A stretch of 29,586 nt of DNA from JANRKG01 sp033763635 (GCA_033763635.1 JANRKG010000212.1:1-29586), one strand, 5' to 3'. Shown: positions 14,869 through 23,056, counted from the first letter of the stretch. Program-made: numbers and translations. The notes: generated by a model from the sequence alone, not told the origin.

Positions 14869-15663
14869 ATGTCATTGCCTTTGATAAAATCAAGGCCATT
14901 GTCTACCAAGCCCAACCTTGCTGGGAGCGGCCTTTTGAAAATTACCCTTGAGAATATTCATAAGTCCTACGGAAAGCGCACGATCGTCAATCGGGTCAAC
15001 CTTTCCGTGTCTCAGGGAGAGGTGGTCGGCCTGTTGGGACCCAATGGTGCAGGCAAAACAACCACGTTTTATATTGCAACTGGGTTGGAAAAGCCCAGTC
15101 AGGGAACCGTGTGGCTGAACGACCTGAATATTACAGATCTGCCCATGCATGAACGGGCTAGATTAGGCATCGGGTATCTGGCCCAAGAACCCAGCATTTT
15201 TCGCCATCTGAGTATTCGTGAGAATCTCCTACTTGTTCTAGAGCAAGCGGGGTTGTCCGGTGCCGAGCAACGCAAGCGCTTAAACCTGTTGTTGCAAGAT
15301 TTCCGTCTGGAAACCGTCGCTCACACTCAGGGCAATCGCGTATCGGGTGGAGAGCGGCGACGGGCTGAATTAGCAAGGGCACTCGCCAGTGGGCGACAGG
15401 GACCGCAATTTTTATTACTCGATGAGCCATTTGCAGGGGTAGACCCGATTGCCGTTTCTGAAATTCAAACCATTGTGAGCCAGTTACGCGATCGTAAAAT
15501 GGGAATTCTCATTACAGACCATAATGTACGTGAAACCCTGGCAATCACCGATCGGGCTTACATTATGCGAGATGGGCAGATTCTAGCCTCCGGGAGTTCA
15601 GATGAGTTGTATAACAACCCCCTGGTGCGCCAATATTATCTGGGCGACAATTTCCAGCGCTAA
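14869..15663 (+). CDS. lptB: LPS export ABC transporter ATP-binding protein
   Basis: A 264-residue ABC ATPase that powers lipopolysaccharide extraction from the inner membrane. Walker A GPNGAGKT is at 57-64, Q-loop Gln106 in YLAQEPSIF, signature VSGGERRR at about 158-165, Walker B FLLLDEP at 181-187 and the switch His218. The core begins LKITLENIHKSYGKR at about residue 23, so the N-terminus has about 20 extra residues compared with compact LptB. A TTG or CTG start nearer the core is possible. It sits 40 bp after lptA and 15 bp before the permease gene, forming one transport operon. Confidence 0.93.
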   Translation: MSLPLIKSRPLSTKPNLAGSGLLKITLENIHKSYGKRTIVNRVNLSVSQGEVVGLLGPNGAGKTTTFYIATGLEKPSQGTVWLNDLNITDLPMHERARLGIGYLAQEPSIFRHLSIRENLLLVLEQAGLSGAEQRKRLNLLLQDFRLETVAHTQGNRVSGGERRRAELARALASGRQGPQFLLLDEPFAGVDPIAVSEIQTIVSQLRDRKMGILITDHNVRETLAITDRAYIMRDGQILASGSSDELYNNPLVRQYYLGDNFQR

Positions 15664-15678
15664 GGTCAGGCTAAATTC

Positions 15679-16869
15679 ATGACTCCCCAGTTTCTCAAGC
15701 CATTCAAGCCAACTGCCAATCCTTTAGGTTGGCTACTGGGCGGTTTCTCCATCATGGACCGCTATATCACCCTGGAGTTTTTGGCCCCCTTCTTATTTGG
15801 CGTGGGTGCTTTTTCTTCTATTGGGGTTGCGATCGGGGCTTTATTCGACCTGGTACGCAAAATCACAGATGCAGGGTTGCCCCTCACGATCGCCCTGGAG
15901 ATTTTGCTGCTGAAGATGCCGGAGTTTATTGTCTACTCCTTCCCGATGTCGGTGTTAATGGCGGCTCTCATGACCTATAGCCGTCTATCTAGCGATAGCG
16001 AATTAGTGGCCCTACGAAGCTGTGGAATCAGTTTGTATCGCCTCTTTGCCCCGATCATTGTCATCAGTTGCCTGGTGACAGGCATGACTTTTTTGTTCCA
16101 TGAGGTGGTCGTTCCCCAATCAAACTATCAAGCCAGCCAGACTTTACAACGGGCTTTGAAGCAGGAACGTCCAACGTTCAACGAAAAGAATATTTTTTAC
16201 CAGGAATTTCAGAACATTAAAAATGCTCAGGGCGCAACTGAGAACATTTTGGCTCGAATTTTCTATGCTCGTGAGTTTGATGGCCAGCGCATGAAGGGGT
16301 TGACCATTCTGGATTTTTCCCAACAGGGCTTAAACCAAATTGTGGCGGCTGAATCTGCCACCTGGAATATCCAGAAACATACCTGGGACTTCCAAAACGG
16401 GACGATTTACCTCATTGCCGCAGACGGGTCCTATCGCAATATTTTGAATTTTGAGCGTCAAGAGTTACAACTGCCCCGTGCCCCCCTCGATCTGGCAACC
16501 CAGGGCCGGGATTTTGCAGAAATGAATATTGCAGAGTCTCAAACCTATCTCAAGTTGCTGCGTCAGGGAAATGATGAGCAAAAGGTTCGCAAGTTAACGG
16601 TCATTATTCAACAAAAACTGGCTTTTCCCTTTGTTTGTGTGGTCTTTGGCATTGTGGGGGCTGCTCTGGGAACTCGTCCTCAGCGGACTAGCAGGGCGAT
16701 GGGCTTTGGGATTAGTGTCTTCATTATTTTTGGCTATTATCTGGTGATGTTTTTATGCGGTGCGCTGGGTCAATCCGGAGCGATCTCCCCTTTCCTGGCA
16801 GGGTGGTTACCCAACATCCTGGGCTTGAGTTTGGGATTGGTCTTACTAGCGCGGGTTGCGAACCGATAG
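15679..16869 (+). CDS. LptF/LptG (YjgP/YjgQ) family permease
   Basis: A 396-residue inner-membrane permease. The N-terminal half has three transmembrane helices around MDRYITLEFLAPFLFGVGAF, PEFIVYSFPMSVLMAALMTYSRLSSDSELVALRSCGIS and LFAPIIVISCLVTGMTFLFHEVVVP. A periplasmic jellyroll domain follows (about 150-300), then three more helices with KLAFPFVCVVFGIVGAALG and RTSRAMGFGISV. Together with LptB it would form the LptB2FG-type transporter. Only one permease gene is present here, as is usual for cyanobacteria, so it may form a homodimer or pair with a distant paralogue. ATG 15679 follows a leader shared with the gene at 24527. Confidence 0.92.
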   Translation: MTPQFLKPFKPTANPLGWLLGGFSIMDRYITLEFLAPFLFGVGAFSSIGVAIGALFDLVRKITDAGLPLTIALEILLLKMPEFIVYSFPMSVLMAALMTYSRLSSDSELVALRSCGISLYRLFAPIIVISCLVTGMTFLFHEVVVPQSNYQASQTLQRALKQERPTFNEKNIFYQEFQNIKNAQGATENILARIFYAREFDGQRMKGLTILDFSQQGLNQIVAAESATWNIQKHTWDFQNGTIYLIAADGSYRNILNFERQELQLPRAPLDLATQGRDFAEMNIAESQTYLKLLRQGNDEQKVRKLTVIIQQKLAFPFVCVVFGIVGAALGTRPQRTSRAMGFGISVFIIFGYYLVMFLCGALGQSGAISPFLAGWLPNILGLSLGLVLLARVANR

Positions 16870-16871
16870 TC

Positions 16872-16950
16872 GGTTGAGCGGTTACGGCTTTGCTCAACCC
16901 AGCTAGGGATTTACATTAATCCAGTCATCGGGCTTCGACTTTGCTCAACT
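16872..16950. repeat. Degenerate copy B of the twin-hairpin repeat
   Basis: It starts two bases after the permease stop. GGTTGAGC (16872-16879) pairs with GCTCAACC (16892-16899) around a 12-nt loop, and GGTTACGGCTTTGCTCAACC matches the first hairpin of copy A at most positions. A second block, GGGCTTCGACTTTGCTCAAC (16930-16949), resembles the other hairpin, but its loop runs in the same direction as the first. The outer ends seen in copies A, C and D are not recognisable. Confidence 0.5.
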
Positions 16951-16989
16951 CACGGGTTCACCTATCCCAAAAACCAGAAGCATTGGGTT

Positions 16990-17012
16990 AAACGATCGCG
17001 GCACGATCGTTT
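16990..17012. terminator. Hairpin between convergent permease and pyruvate kinase genes
   Basis: AAACGATCG (16990-16998), loop CGGCA, CGATCGTTT (17004-17012): a perfect 9-bp stem flanked by short A and T runs, suitable as a bidirectional terminator. It is also HIP1-like in sequence, so termination is an inference from position. Confidence 0.5.
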
Positions 17013-17030
17013 CCCTTCTGCCCTCTGCCC
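17013..17030. repeat. Heptamer repeat tract next to the pyk stop
   Basis: CCCTTCTGCCCTCTGCCC, the same family as at 4089-4151 and 7634-7660, lying between the hairpin and the pyruvate kinase stop. Confidence 0.45.
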
Positions 17031-17031
17031 A

Positions 17032-18876
17032 TCAGTCTGACTCCCTACGACCGGAGGAAGGAACAACGGCACCAGAGACGATATTGTTGCCATAAAGCAT
17101 CGTAATCGCTGCGTCAGTCTGACTCCCTGCGACCGCTCCTGAGTAAACCAATCCTCTCTGCATGTCTAGCGTCACAATTGCACCATCTCGCACAAGCTGC
17201 GTGGCATCCTTCACCCCAACAATCACAGGAACCCCCAGACGTAGCCCAATTACGGCTGCATGACTGGTCAGGCTATCTTCCTCCGTCACGATCCCTGCGG
17301 CCTTACGAATGGCATCCACAAAGTCCACACTGGTCTTAGATGCGACCAAAATATCCCCTGGATTAAAGTTTGTGATTTCAGATCCGTTGTGGGCAACCCG
17401 CGCACGACCGCTGACCGATCCCTGCCCCAGGCCAACCCCTTTACCCAGAATTGCCGTCACCACTTCCACCTTAATCAGATCTGTGGACCCAGCCACACCC
17501 TGTAAAGTGCCAGCAGTCATCACCACGAGATCTCCTTCCACCAGCAGGTGTTTTTCCTGCGCCACGTTCAAGGCAGCCTGGAAAGTTTGTCCTGTGGAAG
17601 GTAAATCCAACACTAGGAGAGGCTTCACTCCCCAGACGAGTTGCAGTTGACGGGCAACATCAACATGGGGCGTAATTGCCAGAATCGGCGTATGGGGCCG
17701 GAACTTGGACACGTTTCGGGCCGTTGCTCCTGTTTTCGTCAGGGTCATAATGGCAGCAGCTTGCAGTTGTTCCGCAATCCGCCCGACTGCCTGACTGATG
17801 GCATTGGGGATCGATCGCCCCATATCATCCATATTTCGGAGATGCTGCTCTTGCTCAATGCGATTCGCGATCCGAGCCATTGTTGCCACCGCTTCTACAG
17901 CGTGACTACCCACTGCTGTTTCATTGGAGAGCATCACTGCATCCGTTCCGTCGATGATGGCGTTCGCGACATCCGAAATTTCGGCACGAGTCGGACGAGG
18001 ATTATTGACCATGCTATCGAGCATCTGAGTTGCCGTAATCACTGGAATCCCCAGGCGATTGGCTGTCGCAATCAAACGCTTCTGCAAAATGGGAACGTCC
18101 TCTGCGGGTAGTTCAACCCCCAGATCTCCCCGCGCTACCATCACGCCATCACAAATACACAAAACGGCTTCCATTTGCTCGATCGCCTCGTGCTTCTCAA
18201 TCTTGGCGATCACAGGCACACGCTTGCCCGCATTGGAGATGAGTTCTTTAATTTCAAGAACATCCTGCGGATTCCGCACAAAGCTCAGAGCTACCCAGTC
18301 CACCCCCTGATCCAGCCCAAAGATCAGGTCTTTGCGGTCCTTATCCGTCAGTGCTTTAATCGACAGGTAAACGCCCGGAAAGTTCACCCCTTTGTTGTTC
18401 GAGAGAGTTCCACCGACAACCACACGGCAATGAAGTTCCTTCGCAGCCCGATCGATCTTTTCCACCCGCATTTCCACCCGACCATCATCCAGAAGGATCG
18501 TTGCCCCCTCTGGCACTTCTTCCGCCAGGAGGTCATAGGTGACCGAACTCCGTTCCTGGGTTCCGGGCATGATGTGGCTTGTCAGGATAAAGGGATCGTC
18601 TTTTTTGAGGACGATCGACCCATTTTCAAATTTCCCTAACCGAATCTTGGGTCCCTGAAGATCCTGCAAAATTCCAACAGGCTGATTCAGTTCAAAAGAA
18701 ATCTGCCGAATCAGACGAATATTGCGTTGGTGATCATCATGAGTGCCGTGAGAGAAATTTAACCGCAGGGTCGTAGCGCCTGCTTCGATAATGGCTCGCA
18801 ATGCTTCAGGGGTGCTAGTTGCGGGGCCAAGGGTAGCGACAATCTTAGTTCGACGAATGGAGTCTCGCAGTTGCAT
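17032..18876 (-). CDS. pyk: Pyruvate kinase with C-terminal PEP-utiliser swivelling domain
   Basis: A 614-residue glycolytic enzyme converting phosphoenolpyruvate and ADP to pyruvate and ATP. The N-terminal barrel has RRTKIVATLGPATS, RLNFSHG and the signature VPVIAKIEKHEAIEQMEAVL. Next come MVARGDLGVELP, TATQMLDSM and PTRAEISDVANAIIDGTDAVM. The allosteric C domain follows (about 355-475). A swivelling phosphohistidine-type domain (about 485-590) contains SLTSHAAVIGLRLGVPVIVG, as in the long pyruvate kinases of cyanobacteria and bacilli. ATG 18876 is chosen; a TTG at 18888 would add four residues. The last 25 or so residues follow an out-of-frame partial duplication. A stable hairpin lies just before the start codon. 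Confidence 0.95.
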   Translation of the reverse strand: MQLRDSIRRTKIVATLGPATSTPEALRAIIEAGATTLRLNFSHGTHDDHQRNIRLIRQISFELNQPVGILQDLQGPKIRLGKFENGSIVLKKDDPFILTSHIMPGTQERSSVTYDLLAEEVPEGATILLDDGRVEMRVEKIDRAAKELHCRVVVGGTLSNNKGVNFPGVYLSIKALTDKDRKDLIFGLDQGVDWVALSFVRNPQDVLEIKELISNAGKRVPVIAKIEKHEAIEQMEAVLCICDGVMVARGDLGVELPAEDVPILQKRLIATANRLGIPVITATQMLDSMVNNPRPTRAEISDVANAIIDGTDAVMLSNETAVGSHAVEAVATMARIANRIEQEQHLRNMDDMGRSIPNAISQAVGRIAEQLQAAAIMTLTKTGATARNVSKFRPHTPILAITPHVDVARQLQLVWGVKPLLVLDLPSTGQTFQAALNVAQEKHLLVEGDLVVMTAGTLQGVAGSTDLIKVEVVTAILGKGVGLGQGSVSGRARVAHNGSEITNFNPGDILVASKTSVDFVDAIRKAAGIVTEEDSLTSHAAVIGLRLGVPVIVGVKDATQLVRDGAIVTLDMQRGLVYSGAVAGSQTDAAITMLYGNNIVSGAVVPSSGRRESD

Positions 18877-18887
18877 TGTTTTATCCA

Positions 18888-18912
18888 AGGGGCAGCCGGG
18901 TTACCTGCCCCT
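18888..18912 (-). promoter_or_regulatory. Stem-loop immediately upstream of the pyk start codon
   Basis: AGGGGCAG (18888-18895) and CTGCCCCT (18905-18912) form a perfect 8-bp GC-rich stem with a 9-nt loop. It ends 11 bases before ATG 18876 on the minus strand. No clear ribosome binding site is visible between stem and start, so the hairpin may control initiation or be the end of an upstream transcript. Confidence 0.4.
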
Positions 18913-19090
18913 GGTCAGCCTTCGTAAGTTCTACGGAACGGATAGTATCACATTGGTGATTGACTTGTTTAGAACAAAAGCTTCAATTCACAATGCGGCA
19001 GCACTGGAAATAGGCAATGGGTAATCGGGAATGGAATGTTGAAAATAGGAGCGTCCCCTAACCGATTCCCCATTCGCCACTCCCATCACG

Positions 19091-19843
19091 CTAACGAAAG
19101 TTCCCAGGATTCAGGCGAGGGTTGCTGCGTCGCAAGGAAGTGCCTCCAGTCAACTGGCTTCCGGTGCCACCATCTGCCGGGTCGAGGAAGGGCCGCAGGT
19201 TAATGCCCGATCGTCCCGATGAGGTAGGATTACCGCCTAGCACTGAACTTCCGATGTTGATGATATTGTCCAACATGGGATCATTCTTCCCGGTTCCGGT
19301 AAATGTCGTGACTCCCTGAGTTTGCTGACCACTATCGGCGATCGTCAGATTTTGGAACACCCGATCGCGAGTTGAGGAGGGGTCTTGACCAGGGGGAACG
19401 GTAAACACAATCCGGCAGGTCGGGGCTTTTTCCGTCGTCACACAGACAATGTTGTACCCATTTTCAACGCCAGTTCGCATTTCCAGCAAGCCATCGGGCC
19501 GATAGGACTCCAGGCGACGGCTGATTTCATTGCAGCGGCGATCGGCACTCCATCCGCCACCTAAGTTGCTGGGCACGGCCCAGGGATAAGCTTGGCCCGG
19601 TTGGCTTTCGGGATAATACACTACCGTGTACTGTCCGTTCAACAGTTGACAACCAAACCGGGGCTGATTAGAGGTGGGAGAGGAGGTTCCCGTTGCGCTA
19701 GAGTCCGTCGAAGGGGGAGTCTGCGTTGTTTGTTGAGCGCTGACCCTCAAGCCCAACAAAAGGACAGCGGTTCCCAGAGATGCCGCAAGCACCCTGGAGA
19801 TTGCAGAAGGGTGTACTGTGGATTTCAACAACCAGCCTGGCAT
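19091..19843 (-). CDS. Secreted COP23-domain protein
   Basis: A 250-residue exported protein. A signal peptide covers about residues 1-36 (VLAASLGTAVLLLGLRVSAQ), followed by a Ser/Thr/Pro linker. The COP23 domain lies at about 63-165: RFGCQLLNGQYTVVYYPESQ, GGGWSADRRCNEISRRLESY, VENGYNIVCVTTEKAPTCRI. Four Cys probably form two disulfides. COP23 (circadian oscillating protein) is a cyanobacterial family of unknown function, first described as a clock-regulated membrane-associated protein. The C-terminal 80 residues are Gly/Asn/Ser-rich and disordered. ATG 19843 is preceded by AGGAGAG, a strong ribosome binding site. Confidence 0.85.
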   Translation of the reverse strand: MPGWLLKSTVHPSAISRVLAASLGTAVLLLGLRVSAQQTTQTPPSTDSSATGTSSPTSNQPRFGCQLLNGQYTVVYYPESQPGQAYPWAVPSNLGGGWSADRRCNEISRRLESYRPDGLLEMRTGVENGYNIVCVTTEKAPTCRIVFTVPPGQDPSSTRDRVFQNLTIADSGQQTQGVTTFTGTGKNDPMLDNIINIGSSVLGGNPTSSGRSGINLRPFLDPADGGTGSQLTGGTSLRRSNPRLNPGNFR

Positions 19844-19883
19844 GATTTATCTCTCCTAAATTTATATACCGATTTCGTTAGTT

Positions 19884-19910
19884 AGAATTGGGCAGAATTG
19901 ATCAGAATTG
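19884..19910. repeat. AGAATTG repeated three times at 10-bp period
   Basis: AGAATTG occurs at 19884-19890, 19894-19900 and 19904-19910. The helical phasing, 40-70 bp upstream of the COP23 start, fits binding sites for a regulator on one face of the DNA. No regulator is identified. Confidence 0.5.
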
Positions 19911-20039
19911 ACGATGCAAAATTGACATGCGGAATTGCCCGTATCCTTCACCCTCACGCTGAATCACGAGCAAAAACTCGGATTGTGGTCCCACTTCTCT
20001 CTACCCTGTCCTCCCACCCCAGTCTCGTTGCCCTCTCAC

Positions 20040-20083
20040 AAAAAAGCTTTTCTTAACAAAAAAGCTTTTCTTAGCAAAAAAAC
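20040..20083. repeat. 18-bp tandem repeat, two units plus a partial
   Basis: AAAAAAGCTTTTCTTA(A/G)C at 20040-20057 and 20058-20075, then a partial AAAAAAAC. Each unit contains the 10-bp palindrome AAAAGCTTTT. Confidence 0.75.
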
Positions 20084-20210
20084 AGTGAGATGAACTGAGA
20101 CTTTTAAGACCCTGATCCCTTTTCCTGAGATGCGAAGAGTTAACCAGTGACTTTCGATAAACTTAGATAAACCCTCTCAGAGATTTCAGAAGTTGATTGC
20201 AGTCATTCAA

Positions 20211-20265
20211 GACGGTGAAAAGCAAGACGGTGAAAAGCAAGACGGTAGAAAAACGGTGGAAAAAC
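20211..20265. repeat. 15-bp tandem repeat, two exact units plus two decayed
   Basis: GACGGTGAAAAGCAA at 20211-20225 and 20226-20240 is exact, followed by GACGGTAGAAAA and ACGGTGGAAAAAC variants. The core shared element is ACGGTgGAAAA. Confidence 0.75.
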
Positions 20266-20312
20266 GCTATAAACAGTTACGCTGACGCTCCTCAGAATAC
20301 CTTTATGGGATC

Positions 20313-20372
20313 GATGCCCTCATAAGATGTCCTCATAAGATGCCCTCACAAGATGCCTTGATAGATGTCTTC
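20313..20372. repeat. 13-bp tandem repeat, three good units plus two decayed
   Basis: GATGCCCTCATAA (20313-20325), GATGTCCTCATAA (20326-20338) and GATGCCCTCACAA (20339-20351), then GATGCCTTGATA and GATGTCTTC. It ends about 110 bp before the membrane-protein start. Confidence 0.75.
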
Positions 20373-20484
20373 GCGTTATAGACCTTCCTTGTATAGACGG
20401 GACGTGGGAGAAAAAGTTTCTCTGCCCCAAAGATTCCCGCCACAGGCTTTAAAATTTCAGAGGATAGCCCTCAGGTGATGATTC

Positions 20485-22203
20485 GTGAAAGCTATTTCAT
20501 CTCACAAGACATCTCATAAAAATAGTCCAGAGTTGAGTGTTAAGCTTTTTTACTTCACCTATAAAATATTTAGGTTTTTTCGTAATAGCCGTTCCTTAAC
20601 TGCTTTCCTGATTATCTTGACAGGAATTGTAGTGGCTGACATCCTCTTTTATGATTATTTGTTCAGTGGCTATGTCTCCGTTATGGAGGCAATGTTCTCC
20701 AGAGTTTTTAACACCCCAAGTACCAGTGATTTGAGTTTTGCCCCTGAAGTGTGGCTATCCGTAGTAGCGCTTGCCCTGGGAACACTCATCATTGTGATTT
20801 CGATCGCTGCTCAAGATATTCCCAAGCTGGTCGATCTTTACATGAAAGATTGGATTAGCCTATTTTATATTTGGTTTCTAGTATTAGCAGGTTCCCATGC
20901 GGTTTTTACCAAACTTTATTTAGAAACGATCGCATCTCGCTATTCCAGTATTCTGCTCAATATTTACTTTTTTCTTCCTATTTCAATTCTTTTGTCTTTT
21001 CCTTACATTTTTTATATTTTGAAATGTACTCAACCCAGCACCGTCATTGAAAAGATTTTTCGGACTCATTTATATCAAATTCGAGCTTTACCCAAAGCCC
21101 ATACTCGCAGCCTTCTCAACATTCCCACATTTATTGAAGAACGACAAAACACCCTTTTTTCTTCTCTGAATCAGCTCGATAATCTGTTAGAGTACGTTCC
21201 CCTCAAGGAGGCAAAGGCAGAGGTCATTCAGGATATGGCAACTCTGATTCAGGAATATGTTGCAGTGAAGCCCTTTATCAACCGACGGTTCTTTAAAGTC
21301 AGTGCCAAAGTGCGATCGGACATTTCCTTCAAAACGATGGTTGGGCAGTTTGATGAAATGGAGCGCAGTCGCACTTTTTACGAGCAAAAGTGTTTTCGAT
21401 TGCTGGGAAATATTTACATGAAATTTCTGGAAGATCGAGAATTTGACCTGGCTTCTCTTTGCGGTTCTGAAATGGCGAGGGTTGCGATTAGCGCTTTAGA
21501 AATGCATGATGATCAGTTGTTAAATGTCATCATTATTCGTTTTAATACGATGTTTCGTTTTGCCCTAAAACATGGGGTTAGAAATAACGAAGCGCGACAT
21601 TTATATAATGCTGCTTTTCACTATCGAAACTTTATTGAAAATCTAGTTCGGTATAAAAAAGTTGAACACTCAAAACGGAGTTTTCAATACTTGAGAATGT
21701 ATGGAACAGAAGTATTTAAATATGGTCGTACCAGTCCATCCATGTACTTTATTGTGGATGTTTTTGCGGCGGAAATGAAGCGAATCTTAATCCTGGTTCA
21801 TCAAGAAAATTGGGATTTAGATATTCAGGAGCAAATGTTGAATGAAATGCTTCAGATTGATAGCTATCCTGATTTCAAAGAAGCTGATGTGGAGCGAGAA
21901 CAATTGGTCAATACGGGGGTGCGGGTGCTGCAAATTGGCCTGGGATTGTTCTACCTTCGGGAAAATCGGATTAGCTTCGTGCGGCGCATTATTGAAGATA
22001 TCCTGGCGGATGTGGAATTTTTAGGAGAAGCAACGTTTCGGCGCGGCATTAAGCTCACCTGCAATCGGCTCCGACTATCCCAGGCTCACTTCTGGGAAGA
22101 CACCGATCGCGGCAACCTGAATCTCTACTACACCCCCGATCAGGATCAAATTGACAACTTTTTAGAGTTGCTTTTCGAGCAAATGGAAAGCCGAAAAGCT
22201 TAA
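20485..22203 (+). CDS. Unrecognised four-helix membrane protein with large cytoplasmic domain
   Basis: A 572-residue protein that I do not recognise. Four hydrophobic segments lie in the first 180 residues: about 38-60 (LTAFLIILTGIVVADILFY), 88-110 (VWLSVVALALGTLIIVISIA), 122-142 (ISLFYIWFLVLAGSHAVFT) and 156-178. The remaining 390 residues are soluble, helical, rich in Arg, Phe, Tyr and Glu, and look like repeated helical pairs. The number and order of helices recall DUF2254 membrane proteins, but I see no decisive motif. The gene is AT-richer than its neighbours, with codons such as TTT, TTA and AAA common, a possible sign of transfer. The start GTG 20485 lacks a clear ribosome binding site. 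A twin-hairpin repeat begins at the base after its stop. Confidence 0.75.
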   Translation: MKAISSHKTSHKNSPELSVKLFYFTYKIFRFFRNSRSLTAFLIILTGIVVADILFYDYLFSGYVSVMEAMFSRVFNTPSTSDLSFAPEVWLSVVALALGTLIIVISIAAQDIPKLVDLYMKDWISLFYIWFLVLAGSHAVFTKLYLETIASRYSSILLNIYFFLPISILLSFPYIFYILKCTQPSTVIEKIFRTHLYQIRALPKAHTRSLLNIPTFIEERQNTLFSSLNQLDNLLEYVPLKEAKAEVIQDMATLIQEYVAVKPFINRRFFKVSAKVRSDISFKTMVGQFDEMERSRTFYEQKCFRLLGNIYMKFLEDREFDLASLCGSEMARVAISALEMHDDQLLNVIIIRFNTMFRFALKHGVRNNEARHLYNAAFHYRNFIENLVRYKKVEHSKRSFQYLRMYGTEVFKYGRTSPSMYFIVDVFAAEMKRILILVHQENWDLDIQEQMLNEMLQIDSYPDFKEADVEREQLVNTGVRVLQIGLGLFYLRENRISFVRRIIEDILADVEFLGEATFRRGIKLTCNRLRLSQAHFWEDTDRGNLNLYYTPDQDQIDNFLELLFEQMESRKA

Positions 22204-22315
22204 GAAAATTTCCAGAAAACAATGTCCCTGCTGGTTTCGACTACGCTTAAGCAGTATTTGCACCCTGAGCGTAGTCGAAGGGTAACTCATGGGTAAATTC
22301 CTTGAAAAAATCACC
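22204..22315 (+). repeat. Twin-hairpin repeat, copy C (uninterrupted)
   Basis: It aligns end to end with copy A once the MITE is removed. The two interacting segments are TTCGACTACGCTTA (22236-22249) and TGAGCGTAGTCGAA (22266-22279), complementary at 13 of 14 positions with a G:U at the other. Relative to copy A the middle changes TTC to TAC on one side and GAA to GTA on the other, a compensatory pair. It starts directly after the TAA of the membrane-protein gene. Confidence 0.75.
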
Positions 22316-22341
22316 TCAAATCTTGGAAAAAGCCGATCGCT

Positions 22342-22851
22342 TCAGTGGTGAATTTCCAGATTGAGAACATAAGACCCCAACTGTACTCGATCCGACCAGA
22401 GTTCATACTCTAACTGCAAATACTCTGGCAACGGATGGCCTTGAAGAACGAGACGACGGGTGAAATTTCGCAGACGGAGTTGCTCTAGATTTGTTTGCAA
22501 TTCACTCTGCAACCAGTAGCGGCTCAAGCCATAAACTCCCCTTTCCCAGTAATGACGATAGCTAAAGCGTCCGTTTCCCTGCATCGTCATAATGAGACGG
22601 TAGGGAGAAATTTCTAACCAGAGGAGGCGAGGCGAATTGGCAGTCTGGAGGGAAACCCCCTGAGGCGTGCGGGGATAAGAGGCTTGCCCTTCTTCTGCAA
22701 GGCGATCGATCACCTTGGGTTCAGTGAGCAGTAGATGAAACCGATCCTGTTCCTTGGAGTAGAGAGTGGCACCTGTTTTGACCACAGACCAGACAGGTAG
22801 ATCCGTTGAAACAAGGGACAGGGAAACAGATTCACAGGGATGGGTCAACAT
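22342..22851 (-). CDS. Conserved-type hypothetical protein
   Basis: A 169-residue soluble protein I do not recognise. It has no signal peptide or transmembrane helix. Predicted features are beta strands (RLLWLEISPYRLIMTMQGNGRFSY) and a central charged helix (SELQTNLEQLRLRNFTRRL), with many Tyr, Trp and Leu. ATG 22851 is taken as the start. It is convergent with the membrane-protein gene and its trailing repeat. Codon use matches the window average, which supports a real gene. Confidence 0.65.
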   Translation of the reverse strand: MLTHPCESVSLSLVSTDLPVWSVVKTGATLYSKEQDRFHLLLTEPKVIDRLAEEGQASYPRTPQGVSLQTANSPRLLWLEISPYRLIMTMQGNGRFSYRHYWERGVYGLSRYWLQSELQTNLEQLRLRNFTRRLVLQGHPLPEYLQLEYELWSDRVQLGSYVLNLEIHH

Positions 22852-22956
22852 GGGGCACTAAAACTAGAGAGTGAGGAGATTAAAAAGGCCATGAAGTTCG
22901 GCGGAAGTTCTGAGTGCCATAGCCGGACCCACCCAAAACTCGAATCACAACTCACA

Positions 22957-22989
22957 TCAAAATCAGGTCAAAATCAGGTCAAAATCAGG
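22957..22989. repeat. 11-bp direct repeat, three units, upstream of aroA
   Basis: TCAAAATCAGG at 22957-22967, 22968-22978 and 22979-22989, followed by TCAAC. Unit length is close to one helical turn. It lies 67-100 bp before the aroA start, where an activator or repressor could bind. Confidence 0.75.
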
Positions 22990-23056
22990 TCAACAGTACG
23001 TCACATCGAATAACGCGGTAGGATCACTAACGCAGTTCTGAAGCCAGTCTATCTCA

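Larger units (their letters stand above)
19844..20484. other. 641-bp gene-free stretch full of short tandem repeats
   Basis: No convincing gene on either strand. It separates the divergent COP23 and membrane-protein genes and carries four unrelated short tandem arrays, annotated separately, in AT-rich DNA. It must hold both promoters. CAATTCT boxes spaced 10 bp apart lie just upstream of the COP23 gene. Confidence 0.6.

Noticed and set aside
20040..20372. Possible CRISPR array
   Set aside because: The repeats are 13-18 bp with no unique spacers between units and no cas genes nearby; these are simple tandem repeats.
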